A stretch of 64,000 bases of DNA from positions 1 to 64,000 of the forward strand of contig JAFWLF010000069.1 in the NCBI GenBank assembly GCA_017511185.1, in the 5' to 3' direction. The translations under genes and the position numbers were made by a program. The notes under the pieces are model-generated. The model was given only the letters and a program-made list of their open reading frames with translations. It made no database searches and was not told the DNA's origin. The DNA is from RGIG5612 sp017511185 (GTDB taxonomy: Bacteria > Bacillota > Clostridia > Lachnospirales > Lachnospiraceae). Position 1 is the stretch's first letter. Each line of letters opens with the position of its first letter. Positions 43,406 through 53,111 of the stretch are shown here, piece by piece.

Positions 43406-44797
43406 ATGGCAGCTGCAAAAAAAGAAAACGAAAAGAAATATGAGTTTTCCGATAACACACCGGAAATCGAAAAGATGGCGGACATCGTCCAGGCGAACAA
43501 TCAGATCGACCCGACTCTCTATCTGAGATACAACGTCAAACGCGGACTGCGTGACATCAGCGGCCGAGGTGTTCTGACCGGACTGACAGAGATCGCAGAA
43601 GTTAAATCCTATACGATCGATGATGATGAACTGGTTCCTTGCCCTGGCAAGCTTTATTACCGCGGCTATAACCTGGAAGATCTGGTGGCATCTTTTACAA
43701 AAGAGAGACGCTTCGGATTTGAAGAAACTGCTTACCTTCTGATCTTCGGCAAGCTGCCGACTGTGAAAGAATTAAATCAATTCAGCAAAACCCTTGCTTC
43801 CTATCGTACGCTTCCGACAAACTTTGTCCGCGATGTCATTATGAAGGCTCCAAGCAAGGATATGATGAATACTCTTTCCAGAAGTATTCTGACACTGTAT
43901 TCCTATGACAATCATGCAGACGATGTTTCTGTCGATAACGTACTTAGGCAGTGCATTCAGCTGATTGCCATTACCCCGCTTCTGGCAGTCTATGGCTATC
44001 ATGCCTATGAGCATTATAAAGAGGGCGAAAGCCTGGTCATCCACCAGCCGGATCCTTCCATGGGAACAGCAGAGACCATCCTTCATCTGCTTCGTGACGA
44101 CAGTAAGTTTACTAAATTTGAAGCACGTGTATTAGACCTTTGCCTGGTCCTTCACGCTGATCATGGTGGTGGTAATAACTCCACCTTTACCAACCGTGTC
44201 GTCACATCCACACTGACCGATACTTATTCCGCAATGAGCGCTTCTCTTGCTTCACTGAAAGGACCTCGCCACGGCGGTGCTAATATCCGTGTGGTCGGTA
44301 TGATGGATGATATCCAGAAACATGTCAAAGACTGGAATGACGATGAAGAGATTTCCCGTTATCTGAATAAGATCCTTCGCAGGAAAGCATATGACAAGCA
44401 GGGACTCTTATATGGCGTTGGACATGCCGTCTACTCCATTTCTGACCCTCGTGCCGTTATTCTGAAAAAATTTGTCGGACAGCTGGCCAAAGAAAAAGGC
44501 GCACAGGCTGATTTCGATTTCTATCAAAAGGTCGAGAAACTGGCTCCGCTGGCAATCGCCAACAACCGGACCATGTACCGTGCGGATATTTCCGTCAATG
44601 TGGACTTTTACTCCGGACTGCTTTATCGTCTGCTCGGTCTTCCGGAAGAGCTGTTTACTCCGCTCTTTGCTATCGCTCGTATGGCAGGCTGGTCTGCTCA
44701 TAGGATTGAAGAACTGGTCTCCGGCGGAAAGATCATCCGTCCTGCTTATAAGAACGTTGTCAAACACGCCAAGTATGTTCCTCTGAAAAAGAGATAA
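43406..44797 (+). CDS. gltA: Citrate/2-methylcitrate synthase
   Basis: This 463-residue citrate synthase has LHADHGGGNNSTFTNRVV, SLKGPRHGGANIRV and YGVGHAVYSISDPRA, containing the catalytic histidines. KLYYRGYNLEDLVA is the usual N-terminal substrate loop. The N-terminal extension before residue 60 is longer than in the E. coli-type enzyme but common in Clostridia. It condenses acetyl-CoA with oxaloacetate, here probably for glutamate synthesis. It is followed two bases later by aroA, an unusual partner. Confidence 0.93.
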   Translation: MAAAKKENEKKYEFSDNTPEIEKMADIVQANNQIDPTLYLRYNVKRGLRDISGRGVLTGLTEIAEVKSYTIDDDELVPCPGKLYYRGYNLEDLVASFTKERRFGFEETAYLLIFGKLPTVKELNQFSKTLASYRTLPTNFVRDVIMKAPSKDMMNTLSRSILTLYSYDNHADDVSVDNVLRQCIQLIAITPLLAVYGYHAYEHYKEGESLVIHQPDPSMGTAETILHLLRDDSKFTKFEARVLDLCLVLHADHGGGNNSTFTNRVVTSTLTDTYSAMSASLASLKGPRHGGANIRVVGMMDDIQKHVKDWNDDEEISRYLNKILRRKAYDKQGLLYGVGHAVYSISDPRAVILKKFVGQLAKEKGAQADFDFYQKVEKLAPLAIANNRTMYRADISVNVDFYSGLLYRLLGLPEELFTPLFAIARMAGWSAHRIEELVSGGKIIRPAYKNVVKHAKYVPLKKR

Positions 44798-44799
44798 AT

Positions 44800-46110
44800 A
44801 TGAACGTAACGATCCCGAATAAAAAATTCGGCGGCAGCGTCGACATCCCGGAATCCAAAGATCTCGCTCACCGGTGGCTTATTGCACAGGCACTTGCAGG
44901 CGAGACTGATGTGATTCAATTAAAAAACATTTCCCGGGATATCGTTTCCACGATCCGCTGTATTGAGGGATTGGGACTGGGCAAAACGGAACGCGGTCCG
45001 GTGATCGGCAGAGAGATCTGCTATCTGGACTGCGGTGACAGCCGTTCCACTTATAAACTGATCCTGCCGGTTGCAGCTGCTCTGGGTAAAACCTGCGAAT
45101 TCCATGCCGGCAGTTTTCTGACTGAAAAGTCTTCCAAAGCACTTTATAAAGCATTAAAGGTGCATGGGATCCGGCACGAAGAAAAAGAAAATGGCACGAT
45201 CACCATCTCCGGCCGGCTGACAGGAGGCACCTATATTATTCCGGGGGATGTTTCCCCGCAGTTTATCTCTGGTCTTTTGATGGCCGCACCGCTTCTTTCC
45301 ATCACCAGCACTTTTATCATTCAGGGAGAAATCGCCCATATCAACTACATTCAGATGACGATCGACGTCCTTAAAGCATGCGGGATTAAACTTTCCATGG
45401 AAAAAGGCAAAGGGGACATCACTTATGTTTTCAAGGTCGGCGGCAATCAATCTTACGTCCTTCCAGACCATCCGGTCATGGAAAAAGACTGGTCTATGGC
45501 CGGCTACTGGCTTTGCGCCGGTGCTCTGACCAGCGGACCGATCGTCTGCCCGAATATGAACATCGATTCTCTGCAGTATGATGCCAAAATTTTAGATATT
45601 CTCCGGGAATTCGGAGCCAAGATCGATATCTACCGCCAATACGGAGAATACCGGTCTATCTTACCAAATCACGACTCTATCACCGTGATGGGCGGTAATC
45701 TGCACGGCATCCGTGTAGACGCAGCAGACATTCCATCTCTGGTTCCTGCTATTGCCCTGCTGGCCTGCAAAGCTACCGGAATGACCATCATAAGAAATGC
45801 GGCCAGATTACGTGGTATCGAATCTGACCGCTTAAAATCGGTTCGTGACAGTTTAAAAGAATTAGGTGCTGATATCCGGGAATTCAAAGATGGTCTGATC
45901 ATCTCCGGTCCGTCAGCGGATGATCCGGTCAAAAACCGAAAACATTTTCTGAAGGGCGGAAAGGTCACATCCTGTCATGACCACCGGATTGCCATGATGA
46001 GTGCTATCGCAAGCTGCATCAGCGAGATGCCGGTGCAGGTCAACAACGCAGAACTCGTCACAAAATCCTACCCTGATTTCTTTGAAGATCTGGTCAACCT
46101 GCAGAAATAA
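44800..46110 (+). CDS. aroA: 3-phosphoshikimate 1-carboxyvinyltransferase (EPSP synthase)
   Basis: This 436-residue EPSP synthase has IPESKDLAHRWLIAQALA with a Ser-Lys pair for phosphate binding, DCGDSRSTYKLILPVAAAL, HDHRIAMMSAI-type CHDHRIAMMSAIA and LVTKSYPDFFEDL. It adds the enolpyruvyl group to shikimate-3-phosphate. The usual GNSGTT-like loop appears altered to CGDSRST, which may matter for inhibitor binding. It is alone, without other aro genes. Its 3' end overlaps the convergent glf gene by 17 bases. Confidence 0.93.
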   Translation: MNVTIPNKKFGGSVDIPESKDLAHRWLIAQALAGETDVIQLKNISRDIVSTIRCIEGLGLGKTERGPVIGREICYLDCGDSRSTYKLILPVAAALGKTCEFHAGSFLTEKSSKALYKALKVHGIRHEEKENGTITISGRLTGGTYIIPGDVSPQFISGLLMAAPLLSITSTFIIQGEIAHINYIQMTIDVLKACGIKLSMEKGKGDITYVFKVGGNQSYVLPDHPVMEKDWSMAGYWLCAGALTSGPIVCPNMNIDSLQYDAKILDILREFGAKIDIYRQYGEYRSILPNHDSITVMGGNLHGIRVDAADIPSLVPAIALLACKATGMTIIRNAARLRGIESDRLKSVRDSLKELGADIREFKDGLIISGPSADDPVKNRKHFLKGGKVTSCHDHRIAMMSAIASCISEMPVQVNNAELVTKSYPDFFEDLVNLQK

Positions 46111-47284
46111 CTTCCTGCACTTTCTCCAACGCCACCTTAATTACAACATCCATATCGTAGTACTTGTACTCACCAAGACGTCCGCCAAAGATCACGTTTT
46201 TCTCCTGGTCTGCCAGCGCTTTATATTTGGCATAAAGTGTGTTATTCACATCATCATTGACCGGATAATACGGTTCATCACCAATTTTCCATTCCACGGA
46301 ATACTCGCGGTAAATGATTGTCTTCGGATCTGCTGCCTCTTCTTCTGGTGTCAGGAGGGAACCATCTGCATGATATCTGTGGGCGAACTCAAAATGCTTG
46401 TGCTCGATGATCCGGGTAAACGGTGTTTCCGCATCCGTATAATTGACCACGGCGTTTCCCTGGTAATTATCCACGTTCAGCGTTTCTTTTTCAAATTCCA
46501 CGCGCCGATACTGCAGTGTCCCTAATGAATAGTCAAAGTATGCATCGATCGGTCCGGTATAGACAACTTTTTTTGCAAGACCCAGCGTTTCCGGATTTTC
46601 ACATCCCTGCGCTTTTGCTTTTTTGACTTCTTCCAGATAATCTGTGGAGAGGCGCACCTCTGTTCCGTCCAGAAGTTTCTCTACGATCTGTGTATAACCG
46701 CCGACCGGAATTCCCTGGAACAGTGCATCAAAATAGTTGTTATCATAGATGAAGCGGACCGGAAGCCTCTTGATAATAAACGAAGGCAGTTCTGTACATG
46801 CTCTTCCCCATTGTTTCTGAGTATAGCCTTTGATCAGTTTCTCATAGATATCTGTTCCGATCAGGGAGATGGCCTGCTCCTCCAGGTTTTTCGGTTCGCC
46901 TTCCAGAGAAGCCAGGGCTTCTTTCTTCTGTTCTTCAATCTTTGCCCTTGCTTCTTCCGGTGTGGAGATACCCCACATCTTGCTGAAGGTGTTCATGTTG
47001 AACGGAAGGTTATAGATCTCACCCTTGTAATTGGCAACCGGACTGTTGGTATAACGGTTGAACTCTGCAAACTGTGTTATAAAGCTCCAGACCTTCCGGT
47101 CATTCGTATGGAAAATATGCGCACCATATTTGTGCACGTGAATACCTTCCTCCAGAGCCGTATAAATATTGCCGGCTATATGATCCCTTTTTTCCAGAAC
47201 CAGACAGGTCTTGCCCTGTTTTTTCATTTCATGTGCAAAAACAGCGCCATACAAGCCTGCACCAACGATCAGATAATCGTACAT
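46094..47284 (-). CDS. glf: UDP-galactopyranose mutase
   Basis: This 396-residue flavoenzyme has an N-terminal IVGAGLYGAVFAHEMKKQGK FAD loop, ERRDHIAGN-like EKRDHIAGNIY, HKYGAHIFHTND with the flavin-contacting histidine, and YTQKQWG. It converts UDP-galactopyranose to the furanose form, used in galactofuranose-containing glycans, so it may feed the surface polymers of this region. It is transcribed right after buk (one-base gap), an odd partnership. A ribosome site is not obvious because the start lies at the buk stop. Confidence 0.95.
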   Translation of the reverse strand: MYDYLIVGAGLYGAVFAHEMKKQGKTCLVLEKRDHIAGNIYTALEEGIHVHKYGAHIFHTNDRKVWSFITQFAEFNRYTNSPVANYKGEIYNLPFNMNTFSKMWGISTPEEARAKIEEQKKEALASLEGEPKNLEEQAISLIGTDIYEKLIKGYTQKQWGRACTELPSFIIKRLPVRFIYDNNYFDALFQGIPVGGYTQIVEKLLDGTEVRLSTDYLEEVKKAKAQGCENPETLGLAKKVVYTGPIDAYFDYSLGTLQYRRVEFEKETLNVDNYQGNAVVNYTDAETPFTRIIEHKHFEFAHRYHADGSLLTPEEEAADPKTIIYREYSVEWKIGDEPYYPVNDDVNNTLYAKYKALADQEKNVIFGGRLGEYKYYDMDVVIKVALEKVQEVISAG

Positions 47285-47285
47285 G

Positions 47286-48401
47286 TTATTCCCCCATAAA
47301 GTCTTTTTCGTTGTAATTCAGTTCCCCTTTGTATTCTTTCAGTTCTTCTTCTCCATCTAATACACGCGCTGCACCATTGGCCATAGCTTCCATTTCAAAC
47401 TCGCCCGGATATGCATAGACCGGAGCAATAAAGGAAACTGCCTTGGTGATGCGCTCAACCAGGTCTTTGTTATGAACCATGCCGCCGCCCATCAGGATCG
47501 CATCTACTTTGCCTTCCATAATGGCTGCCATGGCACCGATCTGTTTGATGCACTGATAGATCATGGTATCCCAGACCAGTTTTGCAAAACGCTCGCCTTT
47601 TTCTGCTCTCTCGTATACTTCCAGAGCATCACTGGTTCCCAGAAGATCTACAAATCCGCCGGTCTTGGTTGCAAATGCTTTTGCCGTTTTCTTATCCAGA
47701 CCATTGTCGAAAATATAATCAACTAATTCTGCCAGCGGCACGCTGCCGGAACGGGTCGGGGTCATTGGTCCGTCACCGCCGACGATATCATTGCCGTCGA
47801 TCATTTTGCCCTTCCGGTGAGCTGTAATAGAAGTGCCGCCGCCGATATGACATACGACATAATTCATATCTTCATATTTCACGCCCATCTTTTTGGAATG
47901 AACAATGGCGGTTTCCTTCTGATTCAGCGCATGTCCATGCACATGACGGAGCAGTCCCTTGATACCAGTCATACGTGCTTCCGGGATCAATTCATCTGTA
48001 TCCGGCGGATTAACGACAAATGCCTTGCATCCGTATTCATCTGCAAATGCCTTTGCGATCTGCGGACCTAACTGTGCCGGATGCTGTACGCCATTAGCAC
48101 CTCTGACAGCATGATCATGAAGAACATCATTGATTGCGTACACGCCGCCTTCCACTGCCATCAGGCCACCGCCTCTTCCAACGACTGCATCCAGATCTGA
48201 CAGATCAACACCATCTTCCTTTAACATTTCGCGGATCATGCCCAGACGGAACTCCAGCTGATCCGATACTTCCTTAAACTTGGCCAGATCTTCAGCCGCA
48301 TGCGACACATTGACGGAAAAGATTTTTTCTTCTCCCTTAAACAGGGCAACCTTCGTCGATGTTGAGCCCGGATTGATTGCTAAAACTTTGTATTCTCCCA
48401 T
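47286..48401 (-). CDS. buk: Butyrate kinase (first copy)
   Basis: This 371-residue acyl kinase of the ASKHA fold starts VLAINPGSTSTKVALF and contains VCHIGGGTSITAHRKGKMID and ILMGGGMVHN. These are the motifs of butyrate and branched-chain acyl kinases, which make ATP from an acyl phosphate. The ribosome site is AGGAGG. The stop is one base from glf. No phosphotransacylase is adjacent to this copy, which differs from the copy at 53112 in having the usual partner. The real substrate may be butyryl, isobutyryl or an aryl acid phosphate. Confidence 0.9.
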   Translation of the reverse strand: MGEYKVLAINPGSTSTKVALFKGEEKIFSVNVSHAAEDLAKFKEVSDQLEFRLGMIREMLKEDGVDLSDLDAVVGRGGGLMAVEGGVYAINDVLHDHAVRGANGVQHPAQLGPQIAKAFADEYGCKAFVVNPPDTDELIPEARMTGIKGLLRHVHGHALNQKETAIVHSKKMGVKYEDMNYVVCHIGGGTSITAHRKGKMIDGNDIVGGDGPMTPTRSGSVPLAELVDYIFDNGLDKKTAKAFATKTGGFVDLLGTSDALEVYERAEKGERFAKLVWDTMIYQCIKQIGAMAAIMEGKVDAILMGGGMVHNKDLVERITKAVSFIAPVYAYPGEFEMEAMANGAARVLDGEEELKEYKGELNYNEKDFMGE

Positions 48402-48431
48402 TTTTTCCTCCTGTACGGTTTCTAAATAATA

Positions 48432-48458
48432 AATGACGGCTGAATGTTAGCCGTCATT
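48432..48458 (-). terminator. Terminator after the MATE gene
   Basis: A perfect 10-bp stem AATGACGGCT / AGCCGTCATT with a 7-base loop is followed on the minus strand by the T-rich TTATTATTTAG. A TATAAT (48464-48459) immediately before it could belong to a buk promoter, in which case the hairpin would be part of the leader. Confidence 0.7.
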
Positions 48459-48503
48459 ATTATATCGTATTCTTATATTTTTAGCCACAATGGAATCGGT
48501 TTT

Positions 48504-49871
48504 TCAGACTCTCATTTTGGACTTCTTCCATTTACCGGTAAGAAGGAAGATCAATGCTGCAAGGCCGCTGGCAGCTGGTGCCAGAACATAGGCCCAGCCG
48601 ATTCCTAAAAGGCCCATGGATGTGAACGACGTAAAGATCCAGGTAAATAACAGACGCACGATAAAAGCTGACAGGATCGCACAGCCAAACGTATAGTACG
48701 TATTGCCTGAACCGGAGATTACGCCGTACATGCAGAACATCACGCTTTCAAACATATAACTGATCGTCAGGATCTTCAGATATTCCGATCCGGTCTGTAT
48801 GACCGCCTGGTCCGTGGTGAAAATACCGAGCAGTGCCCCAGGGATTATATGCGCAATAATAAAGATAATACCGGTAAAGCAGACCGAAATGGCCATGGCC
48901 ACCAGCATGGACTGAATGACTCGCTTAAACTTCTGCACCGGGATATGCTGTGCCGTAAATGAGATCAATGCCGTCATCAATGCCTGTGCAGGAAGGACAG
49001 CAAAGGTTCCGATCTTGGTGACAGCACCGGTTGCAGCTGATGCGTTCACGCCATACTGATTGATAAATCCCATGATCAGCAGAAAGGATATATTTGTCAG
49101 ACCAAACTGCAGTCCGTTCGGAATGCCGATCTTGAGCATCAACTTCAAGGTATCTTTCTGGATCTTGAATGAGCTGATCTTAAAATCAAACAATCCGATC
49201 TTTCTTACATACCAGATGGCCATGCACATGCTGACAAACTGGGACAGGATGGTTGCCAATGCAGCGCCTGCCACCCCCATGTGCAAAGGGCCCACAAACA
49301 GAATATCCAGCCCGATGTTCAGGATCACGGTGATCAGGACAAAAAGCATCGGTCTGACAGATTCGCCCACACTGCGCAGAACAGCTGCAAGAACATTATA
49401 GAAATAAATAAAAATGGTCCCGGCCAGGCAGATAAAAAGATAGGTCTTGGTTCCTGCATAGGCTTCCGCCGGAGTGTCTAATCCTTTCAGGATCGGAACA
49501 CCCAGCGCGTAGATAACGATCATAAAGAATAAAGCCATCAGGAAGAAGAAAGACAGCATCGTTCCGACAACAGAAGGGATCTTTTCTTTCTGCTTTCCGC
49601 CGAACAGCTGGCCGATAATAATACCGCCGCCATTGGATACACCCAGTGCAAAGACCAGGATGATCATAGTGACCTGGCCGCCGATATTCACGGCAGACAT
49701 ACCGGCAGAGCCGATATATCTGCCAATGATAGCCATGTCTGCTATATTGTAGAATGCCTGAAGCAGGTTGGTGATAATGATCGGGATAGCAAACCCAATC
49801 GTCTTTAATGCCACATTTCCTGTTGTCAGGTCATTCATACCCCTCATTTTTGCTTCTTCGGGCTTTCCCAT
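48504..49871 (-). CDS. MATE-family multidrug/metabolite exporter
   Basis: This 455-residue protein has twelve hydrophobic segments and MATE motifs: NDLTTGNVALKTIGFAIPIIITNLLQAFYNIADM at the N-terminus and GVAGAALATILSQF between helices. MATE proteins export cationic drugs or metabolites using sodium or proton gradients. It lies between the putP-type gene and a terminator, 17 bases after the symporter, with a TAGGAGT ribosome site. The substrate is unknown; export of aromatic acids or amines made nearby is possible. Confidence 0.9.
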   Translation of the reverse strand: MGKPEEAKMRGMNDLTTGNVALKTIGFAIPIIITNLLQAFYNIADMAIIGRYIGSAGMSAVNIGGQVTMIILVFALGVSNGGGIIIGQLFGGKQKEKIPSVVGTMLSFFFLMALFFMIVIYALGVPILKGLDTPAEAYAGTKTYLFICLAGTIFIYFYNVLAAVLRSVGESVRPMLFVLITVILNIGLDILFVGPLHMGVAGAALATILSQFVSMCMAIWYVRKIGLFDFKISSFKIQKDTLKLMLKIGIPNGLQFGLTNISFLLIMGFINQYGVNASAATGAVTKIGTFAVLPAQALMTALISFTAQHIPVQKFKRVIQSMLVAMAISVCFTGIIFIIAHIIPGALLGIFTTDQAVIQTGSEYLKILTISYMFESVMFCMYGVISGSGNTYYTFGCAILSAFIVRLLFTWIFTSFTSMGLLGIGWAYVLAPAASGLAALIFLLTGKWKKSKMRV

Positions 49872-49888
49872 GGTGTAACTCCTATTAC

Positions 49889-51436
49889 TTATGCTCCAGC
49901 AACTCGTTTATTCTTCACATCTTCAAATTCGGAAATCATCTCCGGTGTTGCCGGTTTTCCAACAAGGGATCCGATCACGACAGCGATCAGGCCGAGAATG
50001 AAACCAACGAACAGGGAATACAGACCTGTCACCTGTCCGATCGTCTGACCGGCGAAGAACGGAATGTAGTCCCAGATGATAACCACAGCAGCACCGGTAA
50101 TAATACCGCTCAATGCGCCGGCTTTGGTTGTCTTCTTCCAGTACAGCGAAAGAACAACAACCGGACCGAATGCTGCACCTAAACCAGCCCACGCATCACT
50201 TACCAGACCCATGATCGAGCTGTTCGGATTCAGGGCGATAAAGAACGCAGCTGCTGCAACGATGACAACGACCACACGGCTGAACCAGAGGATCTTCTTA
50301 TCGCTGATGTTTTTGCCTTTTTTAATAACGTCCGCATAGATATCTTTGGAAACAGCTGATGCTGTGACCAGAAGCTGTGAATCTGCAGTACTCATGATAG
50401 CTGCCAGGATCGCACAAAGCAGGATGCCTGCAAGGAACGGAATGGCAAATTGATTTGTAAATAATTCTTTGACTGTCATGACCACGATATTCTCGCTGTC
50501 TTCCAGGACTCCCACCTTAGGGAACATATAAACTCTTGCAAGGATGGCTAATACAGAAACAACACCCAATGCCAGGAAGTTCCAGACGTTAGCGATGATC
50601 TTGGACTTTTTCATTTCCTTCTCAGATTTGATCGCCATGAAGCGGACCAGGATGTGAGGCATGCCGCAATAGCCAAGACCCCATGCCAGGCCGGATACGA
50701 CCGTCGTCCAGCTGATGGAAGAATTGCCGGACATAAACGGATTCAAATATGCTGCTGCACCGCCATCTACGCCAGAAGCAGTCAGAGTACTCATAACGCT
50801 GCCCGGCTCGATCAGGAACAGCAGAATGATCGGAACAGCCAGGATCATGACGATCATCATCATACCCTGAATAAAGTCTGTCGTACAGACTGCCAGGAAT
50901 CCGCCCAGGAAAGTATAGATCAAAATAACGATCGTACCGATCAAAAGTGCCCAGGTATAATCCAGTCCGAAAACTACCTTAAACAGCTTTGCGCCGGAGC
51001 TTAATGCTGATGCAGTGTAAACCAGGAAGAAAATAACAAAGACGATAGCCGATACCAGGATCAGCGCTTTGCTTTTATCATGGAAGCGGTTTTCAAAATA
51101 CTCCGGAAGTGTCACAGAGTTATTTGCCCGGATGGTATATCGGCGAAGTCTCCCTGCTACCAGGATCCAGTTAAACAAGGTTCCCAAAAACAGACCCAGG
51201 GAAACCCAGATTTCTCCTGTACCTAACAGATAGATCGATCCCGGCAGACCCATAAGGAGCCATCCGCTCATATCGGAAGCCTGTGCGCTCATGGCACCGA
51301 CCCAGCCGCCTAATCCACGGCCGCCCAAGAAGTAGTCTTCTGCACTTTTTGTCCGTTTCGAATAGACTGCTCCGATGACGACCATCAGAACAATGTACAA
51401 TACAAATGCAATAATGATCCAAACAGTGTTACTCAT
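49889..51436 (-). CDS. putP: Sodium:proline symporter-family protein
   Basis: This protein of about 515 residues has 13 hydrophobic segments. EDYFLGGRGLGGWVGAMSAQASDMSGWLLMGLPG is the family signature for substrate and sodium sites, and YCGMPHILVRFMAIKS is the later PutP motif. It probably imports proline with sodium. The start at 51436 was chosen for GAGAGGG before it; an ATG 18 codons upstream would read through a stem-loop region. It precedes the MATE gene in the same direction. Confidence 0.88.
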   Translation of the reverse strand: MSNTVWIIIAFVLYIVLMVVIGAVYSKRTKSAEDYFLGGRGLGGWVGAMSAQASDMSGWLLMGLPGSIYLLGTGEIWVSLGLFLGTLFNWILVAGRLRRYTIRANNSVTLPEYFENRFHDKSKALILVSAIVFVIFFLVYTASALSSGAKLFKVVFGLDYTWALLIGTIVILIYTFLGGFLAVCTTDFIQGMMMIVMILAVPIILLFLIEPGSVMSTLTASGVDGGAAAYLNPFMSGNSSISWTTVVSGLAWGLGYCGMPHILVRFMAIKSEKEMKKSKIIANVWNFLALGVVSVLAILARVYMFPKVGVLEDSENIVVMTVKELFTNQFAIPFLAGILLCAILAAIMSTADSQLLVTASAVSKDIYADVIKKGKNISDKKILWFSRVVVVIVAAAAFFIALNPNSSIMGLVSDAWAGLGAAFGPVVVLSLYWKKTTKAGALSGIITGAAVVIIWDYIPFFAGQTIGQVTGLYSLFVGFILGLIAVVIGSLVGKPATPEMISEFEDVKNKRVAGA

Positions 51437-51461
51437 AATAATCCCTCTCTTTTTTATAACA

Positions 51462-51491
51462 AGTGGGCCATTTTTATTGTTTTGGCCCACT
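51462..51491 (-). promoter_or_regulatory. Stem-loop upstream of putP
   Basis: A perfect 9-bp stem AGTGGGCCA / TGGCCCACT encloses an 11-12 base AT-rich loop. On the minus strand it is followed by TTGTTATAAAAAAG, not a U run. It may be a terminator remnant of the DUF1846 gene or a leader hairpin of putP. Confidence 0.5.
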
Positions 51492-51525
51492 GGTAAGTCA
51501 CATCTTCATTCCGGTTTGTTCTGTT

Positions 51526-52992
51526 TTACAGATCTTTTGGATCGTAAGTCAGATCACATCCCAGACGTTTGAATGTTCTTCTGTCTATGGCAGACAATTT
51601 TGCGGTCGTATGCACGGCACAGTTTTTCAGCTTAGGCAGCTGATCCAGCGCGAGTGCTGCGTCTGCATCTTTAGACGCATTACTGGATAACGCCACTAAC
51701 ACCTCATCAGGATGAAGTCTCGGATTCCGGCTGCCCAGATACTGTGTTTTCAGTTTCTGGATCGGCGCGATGCTTTCTGGGGAAAGAATCTTGGTCTCTT
51801 TCGGAAGACCTGCCAGATGTTTGATCGCCTTGATCAGGCAGGCGGCCGATGGACCCAGCAGATCGCTGGTCTTGCCGGTAATGATCGTTCCGTCATCCAG
51901 TTCAATGGCCGTTGCTACATCGCCGGTCTCTTTTTCTCTCTCCTGCGCTGCTCTGACAACAGCCCGGTCTTCCACAGAAAGGCCTTCCTGGCTCATCAGC
52001 ACTCTGATCTTGTTGACTTCTTCTATTTCTTTCTTTCCTTCCGCAACCCCTGCAAGTGCATGATAGTAGCGGCGGATGATTTCCTGTCTTGAGGCATATT
52101 TGCACGCTTCATCGTCATAGATGCAATAGCCTGCCATATTCACCCCCATGTCGGTCGGTGATTCATATGGGCTTTTGCCAAAGATCTCCTGGAACATCGC
52201 ATACAGCAGCGGGAAGATCTCAACATCACGGTTATAGTTGACCGTTGTCTCTCCGTGTGCCTTCAGGTGATACGGATCGATCATATTGATATCATTCAGA
52301 TCTGCAGTGGCGGCTTCGTATGCCAGATTGACCGGATGATCCAGCGGCAGATTCCAGATTGGGAAAGTTTCGAACTTTGCGTATCCCGCGTTAATACCTC
52401 TTTTATGTTCATGGTAAAGCTGGGAAAGGCAAGTGCTCATCTTTCCCGAGCCGGGGCCCGGAGCCGTAATGATGATCAGTGGTCTTGTTGTCTCTATATA
52501 GTCATTTTTCCCATATCCTTCTTCACTGATCACGAGCGGGACGTTGGTTGGATAACCATTGATCAGATAGTGATGATACACGCGGAGTCCGCTTGTGACC
52601 AGTTTTTCTTCGAACCTTCTGACCGAACTGGTATCCATATATTTTGTGATCACGACGCTGCCGATAAATAAGCCCCGTTTCCGGTATTCTTCAATCAGCC
52701 GTAAAACGTCGATATCATACGTAATACCCAGATCTTCTCTTTCTTTGTTGCGTTCGATGTCTTCTGCGCTGACTACCATAACGATCTCCGCCTGGTCTGC
52801 CATGGTCAGAAGCATCTGCAGTTTACTGTCGGCCTGAAAGCCCGGCAGTACACGGGAAGCATGAAAATCATCAAATAGTTTCCCGCCAAATTCCAGATAC
52901 AGTTTGTTGTCAAATTTGCCGATCCGCTCGCGGATCTTTTCGGACTGCATCTGCAAATATTTCTCGTTGTCAAATCCTTGTTTCAGCTGCAT
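51526..52992 (-). CDS. DUF1846 domain protein
   Basis: This 488-residue soluble protein has a typical DUF1846 start (QLKQGFDNEKYLQMQSEKIRERI) and a P-loop-like TAPGPGSGKMSTCLSQLYHEHKRG near residues 180-200. YDEDACKYASRQEIIRRYYHAL-like residues lie in the middle and RLHPDEVLVALSSNASKD near the end. Structures of the family show a Rossmann-like nucleotide-binding fold; the reaction is not known. It is monocistronic, between a strong terminator and the putP stem-loop. The ribosome site is AGGA. Confidence 0.88.
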   Translation of the reverse strand: MQLKQGFDNEKYLQMQSEKIRERIGKFDNKLYLEFGGKLFDDFHASRVLPGFQADSKLQMLLTMADQAEIVMVVSAEDIERNKEREDLGITYDIDVLRLIEEYRKRGLFIGSVVITKYMDTSSVRRFEEKLVTSGLRVYHHYLINGYPTNVPLVISEEGYGKNDYIETTRPLIIITAPGPGSGKMSTCLSQLYHEHKRGINAGYAKFETFPIWNLPLDHPVNLAYEAATADLNDINMIDPYHLKAHGETTVNYNRDVEIFPLLYAMFQEIFGKSPYESPTDMGVNMAGYCIYDDEACKYASRQEIIRRYYHALAGVAEGKKEIEEVNKIRVLMSQEGLSVEDRAVVRAAQEREKETGDVATAIELDDGTIITGKTSDLLGPSAACLIKAIKHLAGLPKETKILSPESIAPIQKLKTQYLGSRNPRLHPDEVLVALSSNASKDADAALALDQLPKLKNCAVHTTAKLSAIDRRTFKRLGCDLTYDPKDL

Positions 52993-53051
52993 GTTTTTCC
53001 TGTCAAAATACTTTATTACGTTAACTTACTAAATAAGAATCATACCAAATA

Positions 53052-53086
53052 AAAAAGACATTTGCAAGGTTCGCAAATGTCTTTTT
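53052..53086 (-). terminator. Bidirectional-type terminator after the second buk
   Basis: A perfect 14-bp stem AAAAAGACATTTGC / GCAAATGTCTTTTT surrounds a 7-base loop, with the U run built into the stem end. It ends the ptb-buk message (gene stop at 53112) on the minus strand. Confidence 0.9.
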
Positions 53087-53111
53087 CTTATATCATTTTT
53101 ATATCTTTTTT

